Source: a bacterium (lineage in GTDB: Bacteria > Electryoneota > Electryoneia > Electryoneales > Electryoneaceae). From it: a stretch of 21,914 bases of DNA. The position numbers and the translations under genes are program-made. Under the pieces are notes generated by a model that had not been told where the DNA came from, did no database searches, and saw only the letters and a program-made list of their open reading frames with translations. Location: NCBI GenBank assembly GCA_028278125.1, contig JANQEY010000281.1:1-21914 (forward strand), written 5' to 3'. Shown here piece after piece: positions 10,101 through 16,100 of the stretch (position 1 is the stretch's first letter; every line of letters begins with the position of its first letter).

Positions 10101-10748
10101 CTTAGTCGCTGCATCCTGGGCATTCACCGGGTCAGCAACATTGGTTAGCTGCGAAGATGAGAAATTTACCTGGCCGCTTCCATTCGGATCGAGGATGATG
10201 TTGCCGTTTAAGTCGGTGGAGGAGATGGTATTTGCATCTAATTTTATATTACCGACAGTCAAGTTGTTTCCAGGATATCCAAACAAGTCTCCCGTAGAGG
10301 TTATGTACCATTCATCTGCATTATTGATTCTAAATCGAATGGCTTTGCCGGTCTTCGCATTCAGAAAGGTCCCCCCTGTTGGGTCTTGCGCTATCATATA
10401 ACTCAATGCGTCAGATTGATCGTAATGACTCAAATAAGCATAATCGGTGAATCTTGAATCTATCCTGACTCTACCGAGAGTGGTAGAAGCATCAGTATCC
10501 GGATCTACACTTAAATTGGAAGAAATACTAACAATTCCGGACCCATTTGGTGCCAAAACAATGTTGCCATTAGTATCAGTACTTGAAATCGTATTCCCGG
10601 CAAGCTTCAAATTGATCCATTGAAAATAGCCAGTACCACTCGAAGAGTTTTGGACATTGACGCCATTGTCCTCGAGGTTATTCAACGTTTGTGAAAATCC
10701 AAAAGAACATGCGACAAGTACTAAAAGTAAGGATAAGGTGAGTTTCAT
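7128..10748 (-). CDS. Tail-fibre/trimeric-adhesin-like secreted protein with C-terminal coiled coil
   Basis: 1206 residues. Residues 1-19 are a signal peptide (MKLTLSLLLVLVACSFGFS, then Q). Phage-collar-like units recur: DPNGSG, SSSQLTNVADPVNAQDAATK and AYVDANSG at about 171-224 and 416-469, with a degenerate copy near 1010-1025. 'GNTISSTD-NGNI' units and 'PSYSF--D-G-Y' units alternate with these. Residues about 583-740 are YadA-head-like (AISIGTGA, SISIGDGA, AWAIGAGATATATNAIALG). The C-terminal part holds YKLAVDGKI and SDYRLLTLEEIEKFI-SNKHLPEMPS, a tail common in Bacteroidota fibre proteins, then about 95 residues of coiled coil with Leu-rich heptads. Expected fold: trimeric beta-prism or stalk ending in a coiled coil, surface-exposed. 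It is the first gene of cassette 2, 27 bases from the next gene, with a promoter match about 200 bases upstream. No S74 catalytic pair was recognised. Confidence 0.88.
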   Translation of the reverse strand: MKLTLSLLLVLVACSFGFSQTLNNLEDNGVNVQNSSSGTGYFQWINLKLAGNTISSTDTNGNIVLAPNGSGIVSISSNLSVDPDTDASTTLGRVRIDSRFTDYAYLSHYDQSDALSYMIAQDPTGGTFLNAKTGKAIRFRINNADEWYITSTGDLFGYPGNNLTVGNIKLDANTISSTDLNGNIILDPNGSGQVNFSSSQLTNVADPVNAQDAATKAYVDANSGTTFPLTAPNGSLSAPSYSFVNETTSGMYHNGSNALFFSESGSNKLELGFDVILHDNIRGAADGTYNLGAGTYNFNSLYISGSIQNGNGSTISVAEDFVPSSSNNFDLGTEFRQWVDLYIDGTAEIDLLTINNSYTFPSADGTNGQVLATDGAGTLSFQDVPTGISNLEDNGTDVQNSTTGTGALKWDNVSIDGNTISSTDLNGNIILDPNGSGQISFSSSQLTNVADPVNAQDAATKAYVDANSGTSFPLLAPDGSAGSPSYSFTDNDTGIYGLGGDFIGFSTGGSSRFSINNSLSIFNNELRVNSGNDVQFGGSLFIQEEPAAGTNRTGFGQLWVRNDVPNTLMFTDDEGNDHDLTVGGGEDYIVINSAGTLPTASGADAISIGESAEGQNTNAISIGTGAGSTTGLVGTSSISIGDGANSATSWIGTNSIGIGRSVISRGTNSGALGNVSQATGVNAWAIGAGATATATNAIALGESADATAQGALVFGRRMRATAQGAIIMGWNTSDVTNSISDSFELSWDGTTGFKVGSTYGTGITTNADPDTNLTDAVAGSMAWDSTDGEYRFFDGVSWNSLGGGGNSFPLLATNGSAGTPSYSFSANPGQGMYSAGLADLRFTVAGADQLLLKNNNAIFKRQVLGPRNQTAAAPTYSFESDTNLGMYQVTWDVLGFVTNGVLRQKINADGHIEPGTNESYDLGIATASFREAFVNDVTMGSSSTISNERTITAAGSSPHIDLKLIPKGVGTIKTPTGYDTRVVSDEDLINKKYFDDNTSSLLTNVSDPTNPQDVATKAYVDANSSGSQWTTAASDINFTGGNVAIGTTTIPSGYKLAVDGKIIAEEVLVELSTAWPDYVFESDYRLLTLEEIEKFIKSNKHLPEMPSAKEMEEKGIELGTMNSLLLKKIEELMLHTIEQEKKIDELSNEPKATSDKLSALEMENEALKKDLEANNLKLEAYDSQLAAYNLQLAALLSRLEKLENKQ
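7164..7240 (-). repeat. Degenerate 7-base tandem repeat encoding coiled-coil heptads
   Basis: Eleven consecutive 7-base units on the plus strand of the type gcaagct / gcaagtt / gtaagct / tcaagct (for example 7171-7177, 7178-7184, 7185-7191, 7192-7198, 7213-7219, 7220-7226). On the coding strand three units make 21 bases, one coiled-coil heptad such as YNLQLAA. The array encodes the C-terminal coil of the fibre protein and ends about 35 bases before its stop. Confidence 0.85.
9343..9502 (-). repeat. 160-base direct repeat in fibre gene, copy B
   Basis: Nearly the same sequence as 10078-10237, offset by exactly 735 bases. It encodes the NTISSTDLNGNIILDPNGSG / SSSQLTNVADPVNAQDAATK / AYVDANSGT module. 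Differences are scattered single bases, mostly synonymous, which points to fairly recent internal duplication or gene conversion. Confidence 0.85.
10078..10237 (-). repeat. 160-base direct repeat in fibre gene, copy A
   Basis: Partner of the repeat at 9343-9502 (735 bases away, in frame). It encodes the more N-terminal copy of the collar-like module, residues about 171-224. Confidence 0.85.
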
Positions 10749-10957
10749 TCTTTTATGGGTTTTAGTTAGTAATCTATTTTCTATTAGCTGTTCAACAGTT
10801 AATGCGCTAAATCATAGCACGTCAACACCGCTTTTGGCATTGATTTTTGAAGATAGCTGTACCCTATAAGGCACAGGTATCCTTATCACTCACATTACAC
10901 AAAGTAGGCTGCATTTACGGGTGGTGAACCGCTTAGGACTGTCAGGTTAATTGATAT

Positions 10958-10988
10958 CAAACATAGTAAAATTTATCATTTATCAAAA
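10958..10988 (-). promoter_or_regulatory. Candidate Bacteroidota-type promoter for the fibre operon
   Basis: On the minus strand, TTTTG (10988-10984) is followed by an 18-base spacer and TATGTTTG (10965-10958). This matches the phylum's -33 TTG / -7 TAnnTTTG consensus at accepted spacing. Transcription would start near 10951 and give a leader of about 200 bases before the ATG at 10748. The call rests on pattern only; such matches also arise by chance in AT-rich sequence. Confidence 0.5.
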
Positions 10989-11078
10989 TGACCGTTATCA
11001 GTTATTAGTAAAAAATTAGATTTTTTGTATACGTACTTTTGATTACGGCCTTCACTTTTAATTTCTAAGAGAAACTCT

Positions 11079-11101
11079 AAGCGTAGTTTATAACTATGCT
11101 T
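11079..11101. repeat. Imperfect hairpin, AAGCGTAGTT family
   Basis: Arms AAGCGTAGTT (11079-11088) and AACTATGCTT (11092-11101) pair over 10 bases with one G/T wobble and a 3-base loop. It is preceded by actct, as is the hairpin at 11251-11271, so the two are related repeat copies. Confidence 0.65.
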
Positions 11102-11250
11102 TGATATTGAATAAGAAGAAGATCAGCTCCACAAATAAATAATGAGCACACAATTCAGTATCTCCAATGATCGTGAAAAAGCGATGCTTCTCCTGTTCAA
11201 TCGCTTCAAATGAAGCCTTAGATTTAGGTTGAATCGTTCTACCCACTCTA

Positions 11251-11271
11251 AGCGTAGGTTGTAGCTACGCT
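11251..11271. repeat. Hairpin, AGCGTAG / CTACGCT
   Basis: Perfect 7-base arms (11251-11257 and 11265-11271) around a 7-base loop. The flank ctcta and the arm sequence match the hairpin at 11079-11101, suggesting one dispersed REP-like family. Confidence 0.65.
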
Positions 11272-11342
11272 TTCTATATCAAGTCAATCTCTAATTGACC
11301 TTCAAACCAGCAAAGTTGCTTTGTTATGAAAGCAAACAGAAT

Positions 11343-11366
11343 AAAAAAGACGTAGCAAATGCTACG
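11343..11366 (-). terminator. Intrinsic terminator, minus strand
   Basis: Read on the minus strand: CGTAGCA, a 2-base loop, TGCTACG (11366-11351), then TC and six T (11348-11343). An extra G-T pair can extend the stem. It would end transcription coming from cassette 1, although it sits about 490 bases past the last stop codon (11860). The stem is also of the GCGTAG type shared with the two hairpins nearby, so it may be a repeat element acting as a terminator. Confidence 0.6.
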
Positions 11367-11369
11367 CCC

Positions 11370-11385
11370 AGCATCTACTTTTGAT
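11370..11385. repeat. 16-base direct repeat, copy 1
   Basis: agcatctacttttgat occurs here and again at 11653-11668, identical over 16 bases. A shorter relative (tacttttgat) is at about 11034-11043. Confidence 0.7.
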
Positions 11386-11446
11386 CCCTCTCACTTCAAG
11401 CTCGATACATCAACAGTAAGAGCTGTGAAATCCGTAGAGCTAAAAT

Positions 11447-11544
11447 CGACCGCCGTCAAATTAAAAACGACCATGATCGTTTTCAAATTGACCATGGTCG
11501 TTCCATGCATCGACCATGGTCGATTAACCGATTGATCATGGTCG
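11447..11544. promoter_or_regulatory. Array of five 12-base palindromes phased at 21-22 bases
   Basis: Units start at 11447 (cgaccgccgtca, degenerate), 11468 (cgaccatgatcg), 11489 (tgaccatggtcg), 11511 (cgaccatggtcg, a perfect palindrome) and 11533 (tgatcatggtcg). Start-to-start distances are 21, 21, 22 and 22 bases, about two helical turns. All keep GAY-N4-RTC. This is what repeated operator sites for a dimeric regulator look like; iterons or a short repeat expansion are alternatives. No regulator gene is in the window. Confidence 0.6.
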
Positions 11545-11595
11545 TTTTATGAACCAGTCAAAAAGCTATGAAACGCTCTCCTCTGCTCCTTGCTG

Positions 11596-11616
11596 CCGCA
11601 AGTTTGCAACTTGTGG
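11596..11616. repeat. Hairpin with CCGCAAGTT arms
   Basis: CCGCAAGTT (11596-11604), loop tgc, AACTTGTGG (11608-11616): nine pairs including one G-T wobble. No good T-run follows on either strand, so it is more likely a REP-like element than a terminator. From memory, similar CAAGTTTGCAACTTG palindromes are common in Bacteroidota intergenic DNA; this was not checked. Confidence 0.6.
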
Positions 11617-11652
11617 TCTTAATCAAGAAACTCAACGTTCAATAGTCCCTTT

Positions 11653-11668
11653 AGCATCTACTTTTGAT
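11653..11668. repeat. 16-base direct repeat, copy 2
   Basis: Identical to 11370-11385 (agcatctacttttgat), in the same orientation and 283 bases away. Confidence 0.7.
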
Positions 11669-11682
11669 TGCCACATAAAAAG

Positions 11683-11701
11683 GTGACGATTGATAACATG
11701 A
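11683..11701. repeat. 19-base direct repeat, copy 1
   Basis: gtgacgattgataacatga, repeated at 11815-11833 with one substitution (a to g). Both copies are preceded by a run of A. Confidence 0.7.
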
Positions 11702-11814
11702 GGTCGAAACGAAGTTTCATAGAAGCGTTCTAAGCGTTTATCTCTTGCCTGATGTGTCACTGTTCATTAAAAATTACTCTGAAAAACTATTCACAGATGC
11801 TTCAAACATCAAAA

Positions 11815-11833
11815 GTGACGGTTGATAACATGA
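11815..11833. repeat. 19-base direct repeat, copy 2
   Basis: gtgacggttgataacatga, 132 bases from copy 1 and in the same orientation. It lies 27 bases past the stop of the two-TM protein gene. Confidence 0.7.
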
Positions 11834-11859
11834 CCACATGACCTAGGACGAGACAGTGT

Positions 11860-12327
11860 TCAAAATGATCTCTCTATGGGAATTTGTAATTCCTCAGCCA
11901 ATCTTTTCATCTCTTGCCCAAACCATTTGTATTCTGATTTAGTAGTTAGCTCAAATTCTTTGCCACCGTCATACAAAAGCGTTCCCGTATAATTGGAAAA
12001 ATCAGTTGTCCTGTCTCTTGATCTGCTACTCGCATTATAGGTAATTCTTTCTTTATCTATCCTGATACTGTGTAGGTTTTGGTACTTAATATGCTTTCCT
12101 GTCCTGACAAAGAACACATAGAACAAATCTTTTATTACCCTATTCTTCATATCAAACTCAGTTACATACTTTGTTGAAAAGAAGAATACACATAGAACAG
12201 CGAGTATCGCCACAATCCAAGGTGAACTTGTCCAGAATAGAAGATAGATACTCCATCCAACGAAGGCAATTAGAAGCGTCCACCTTAGTCCATCAGAAAA
12301 GTAATAATCTTCAAATCTTACTTTCAT
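11860..12327 (-). CDS. Two-TM membrane protein with PH-like C-terminal domain, possible immunity protein
   Basis: 155 residues. Two adjacent hydrophobic spans, about 16-32 (WTLLIAFVGWSIYLLFW) and 36-52 (PWIVAILAVLCVFFFS), form a hairpin in the inner membrane. Residues about 55-155 read like a small PH-like (YcxB-type) cytoplasmic domain with alternating strands (TEFDMKNRVIKDLFY, HSIRIDKERITYN) and an ending helix (WFGQEMKRLAEELQIP). It begins 28 bases after the lipoprotein gene and is last in the operon. Proteins of this shape often follow polymorphic toxin genes in Bacteroidota, so an immunity role is plausible but inferred from place only. The family assignment is by eye. Confidence 0.8.
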   Translation of the reverse strand: MKVRFEDYYFSDGLRWTLLIAFVGWSIYLLFWTSSPWIVAILAVLCVFFFSTKYVTEFDMKNRVIKDLFYVFFVRTGKHIKYQNLHSIRIDKERITYNASSRSRDRTTDFSNYTGTLLYDGGKEFELTTKSEYKWFGQEMKRLAEELQIPIERSF

Positions 12328-12355
12328 CGAATCTTGAAGCTTGTAGAACTCAAAA

Positions 12356-13102
12356 TCAATTTAGTAGCTCATTAACTTGAGTTGAAAACGTCACATCTTT
12401 TGCTATATCGTATTCTATTATCAGGCCCTTGATAGAATTGTTGATTAAACTGGATTTGGGTATAATGAATCGACCAATGTTGGCTTCGGCAAATTCAAGG
12501 TCAACAAAATTCTTATTGCTTATTTCATTATCTGTGAATTCCCCCAAAGCAAATTTCCATTTTAAGTTTGGATCAGGAGAAGGATGCTTTAAAGTAACAA
12601 TAAGACTATCCTGACTGAAATCAGTATATTCTATTTCATAATCAAGCAAATAATCTAGTACTGTTCCATTGCTTTGATCATACACTTTCAAATAAACTGC
12701 TGTATCAAGCTCAAAATAACCCGTTGCAATCGTGTCGGCATTTTCACTTAACTGATAGTAGGATCCATCCCTATATTCTCCATTCCTTCCCGTGCTAACC
12801 GAAATCCTACCATTCTCATGAAACTGGGTGGACTGTTTTATAACTCCCTCATCATATACTTCTATAGCAAGTAAAACACCCAAAGTATCAAAAAATTTAG
12901 CTTCTCCATGCTCTTTTCCATCAATATAGTTCACTTCAAACTGTAACCGTCCATTTTGATAGAAAGCCTGATATGGACCGTGCTTCACCCCGAATTCTTC
13001 ATAATAAGTGACTTGCATTCCATTCTCTAAACTCCTTTCGACCCGTTCAGCACAAGCTAAAAAAATGAATAAAAATATTAGTTTCTGGGTAATCTTTGCC
13101 AT
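12356..13102 (-). CDS. Putative lipoprotein with MORN/YwqK-like repeats, candidate immunity protein
   Basis: 248 residues. The N-terminus MAKITQKLIFLFIFLAC gives a short lipoprotein-type signal with Cys17 as the likely lipidated residue (lipobox FLAC is loose but acceptable for this phylum). Residues about 30-125 hold at least three MORN-variant repeats (KHGPYQAFYQNGRL, EHGEAKFFDTLGVL, TQFHENGRI), as in YwqK-type 'antitoxin' proteins. The remainder is beta-rich and unrecognised. The ATG at 13102 lies inside the end of the RHS gene (25-base overlap, different frame), which suggests coupled translation. Position straight after an RHS effector and an envelope location fit an immunity role; this is inference, and MORN-variant proteins also occur elsewhere. 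Confidence 0.82.
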   Translation of the reverse strand: MAKITQKLIFLFIFLACAERVERSLENGMQVTYYEEFGVKHGPYQAFYQNGRLQFEVNYIDGKEHGEAKFFDTLGVLLAIEVYDEGVIKQSTQFHENGRISVSTGRNGEYRDGSYYQLSENADTIATGYFELDTAVYLKVYDQSNGTVLDYLLDYEIEYTDFSQDSLIVTLKHPSPDPNLKWKFALGEFTDNEISNKNFVDLEFAEANIGRFIIPKSSLINNSIKGLIIEYDIAKDVTFSTQVNELLN

Positions 13103-16100
13103 GGTCCGTTTCCGATTTTAAATTCTGAGGGTTTCATGTGATGTCTATGATGTCTTACCGATGAGTCTGGTTTATTCTCTCTTTTATAAATCGTAGTATG
13201 ATCTGAATAGGTTCTTACCTCAATAACATCTTCGTTTGATATTGTTTGTGTATCTGAATCACTTGAGGTAGGTGAAAACGACTTGAACCACTTGAATATC
13301 TTGCCAATTGTAGGGTTGACATTATTAAAATCCAATGGCCCCTCTTGAACGGGAGGGTTGTCCACAGCTGGATCATTTGTCTCCTCAGGATTGCTTTTGT
13401 TTTCATCAAGTTGTTTCTGGAGTTTTGAATCATCACCCCTAAAATTAGGTCCTAGATTTGCTTTTTTTGGTATCAATGGACGAAGAATGTTAACGAAATG
13501 ATCCCAAAGTGATAATTCCTCTTCTTCCTCTGGATCTGGATCTTGTGCATGCCTTATAGCAGAATTAGAAGATGAAGAAGAGTTGACATTCTGTTCTTGT
13601 TCTGTAGGATCAATACCAACAGGAGGTGATCCACCATCTGAAAAATCGTAAAACTCGAAAGACTCTGCTCCTGATAATTCAAGGCCATACGCACCAGTCG
13701 GCATCATCCCATCAGGATCTATAAATCTAATCGGATTGTCAAACGCATAGTTATAAGTACTATGTCGTCGCATCAAATCTGCTGCAGGATCTACCTGTAT
13801 AAACCGTCCAATCGCTGGATCCATATATCGTGCCTGGTAATCGTATAAGTTTAGATTCAGGTCATTCATCAATTCAAAGCCGTTGTACTTGAAGCGATTA
13901 AACGTCGAAGGTGTCCGTGTCGAAGAATTAAACGTCAGCCCAAATGGATAGTAATCGTCTGTCTGAACCACGTTCGTCTTTCCCTGCGTCACTTTGAAGT
14001 TATCGAAATGAACGTAAGATGTGGTGTTACTTTCATTACTTAAATAGGCAATCAAGTATCCTTCTCTATCAATGATGATATCATTTAACTCAACCTTTTC
14101 CTCAGCAAAATTTGCTGCGCTGGTGATCTGATTGAATCCAGCGATGCCCTGATAATTCATATTTCGATCGAAGATCATGTAATTCAAATGGGCTCCGGGA
14201 ACATTATCATCACCGCTTCCTCCAACACCCAGTATTCCTATCGCCGCAGCCACTCCATTTTCAATTTGAGCTGAAGTAACTCCACCTTCCGTTAAAACAT
14301 TTGATGTTTCAAAGGCTCCTGCCAGTGCTCCTACCATTGCCGCTGAATCCAGTGAATTCGAATAACCAGTTCCTCCCTCATAATACCCATAAACTTCCAG
14401 GCTTATGGTGTCACCTTTATTTATCGTTACAATAGCATATGGTCCAACCGGAGTTGCATTATTGAGTCTAGCAGCCTTTCCGGTGTTTATTGAAGATGGA
14501 TGTGGCACTCGGTTTGGTGTATCTACATTCCCAAAATAAGTTGTGTCTGCAGTCAAAGTGGCATCTTCGAAGGATGCCGTTGAGCTAAAGCTTTCAGGTG
14601 TTGTAGAGAATGTCAACCGCGTGTTGCCCAGGTGGTCTTTGAGGTGGTATTGGTAGTCGTAGGAGACCCCGGCTCCCTGGGCCGGGGTGACAGGTACAAT
14701 CCTGCCTTCTTCGTGTTGGATCAGTTGGAGTAGCCTCGTTCCGCTTGTGTCGGTTTCATAGATAAATTCCCCAACATAGTCCGTCGTTTTCGACTTAATT
14801 CCTCCGTCGTAGACGGTCTGCTGCAGCTTAATGCCAGCTGCATCGTAGAGATAGGTAATGCTGTCTCCCGCGGTATCAAAATCTACGATGATAGGCAAGT
14901 TCAGGTGATTGTAGTAAATCGAATCAATTCCTTTGTTCTCATCCTTTGCCATATTGCCATTCGCATCATAAGCGTAATCCTCGCTTGTTCCTGTACTGTT
15001 ATTGTCAAAACCTTCCGAGTTATTTGAAGTATCATCCACATACCTAAGCTGATTCCCTCCTTTTCCGTTGGTATAATCAGGCGCATAGTTATAGCTCAAT
15101 ACATCAAGATCATTCCCGGCTTCATCCTTTCTGCTGAGGGAAACTATGTTTCCATTCAAGTCATATTCGCCAACAGACATATCAAAATCTGTCACATCCA
15201 CCCCTCCTTCAAAATGATCCGCCGTTTCCAATCGGTTCAGCCCATCGTACGAGTACGTATAGGCACGGGCATTTGATGAATGGGAATTGTAATCGCTCCA
15301 TTGCATGGCGGATACGTTTCCGCTAAACAGGGGTGTATTTGCAAGTGACCCATCCACCTGATCAAACATCAATTCCATGCCAAACAGGTCACTCTCTCCA
15401 TCTGTCAACCCGGAATCGTTGATACCTGTTAACCAGCCGCGAATGTTATACGAATAGTCCACCAGCTGTTCTCCTTCGTGAAGATCTTTCTCTATCAGTT
15501 CACCAATTTCATTGTAGGAATTGGCTGCCAGCACTGCATCTGCCTCGTTAAGCATGCGGTGTTTTGTTTTCAACAGCCGGTCCGCGTGATCGTATTCAAA
15601 TTCCCGAATGACCGTATACGTGTCTGTTCCATTGAAATGCTCACTCACTGATTTGGTCAGGTTGCCTACAAAATCATAGTAATTGGTTACTACATCTTTG
15701 CCATCGTAATCCCCATTGACATCCGTACTCAAATGATTCGTGCTCTGCACCTGGATCACCCGGTACTTGTTGTCATAGTAGGTCGCCGCCTTGATCCATT
15801 TGCCGTCCCCGTTTTTAGTCATCGTCCCGGTGACCTGGCCTAAGACCCGATCATTCCTGGTGTGTGTCCCAAGGTTGGTTACAGTGCTCGGTCCTATGTG
15901 TGAACCAGGGGTCAAGGTTACCCCGGGAGGAATTGTAACCACCGTACCTGGCTTGTATGAAAGTGTTTTGGTATCATCATCCTGATCTACCTGGTAATCC
16001 GTTTCGATCAGCGTAGCACCTGATGCAACGGGTGTGGTTTCTTCTATTTGAGTTTCATCGTAGGATAAGTCCTCGGGCCAAACTGTTTCAAAATCGCAAC

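Larger units (their letters stand above)
10749..11859. other. Intergenic region between cassettes, no convincing gene
   Basis: About 1.1 kb separates the last gene of cassette 1 from the first of cassette 2. No frame of believable length or composition was found on either strand; the best small one is a 23-codon plus-strand frame at 11142-11213. The stretch is AT-rich and holds, from low to high coordinate, the promoter match, two imperfect hairpins, a terminator, the palindrome array, a CAAGTT hairpin and two pairs of short direct repeats, each listed separately. It looks like a gathering place for REP-like elements plus regulatory DNA. Confidence 0.7.

Noticed and set aside
11142..11213. 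Plus-strand 23-codon frame beginning MSTQFSISNDREKAM
   Set aside because: Too short, isolated, without a promoter or family; could be a gene remnant but cannot be supported.
11447..11544. CRISPR array
   Set aside because: Units are 12-base palindromes with 9-10 base gaps, far too short for repeat-spacer units, and no cas gene is present.
11447..11544. Plasmid replication origin with iterons
   Set aside because: The 21-22 base period would suit iterons, but no rep or partition gene is in the window and the setting is an operon boundary; kept only as an alternative.
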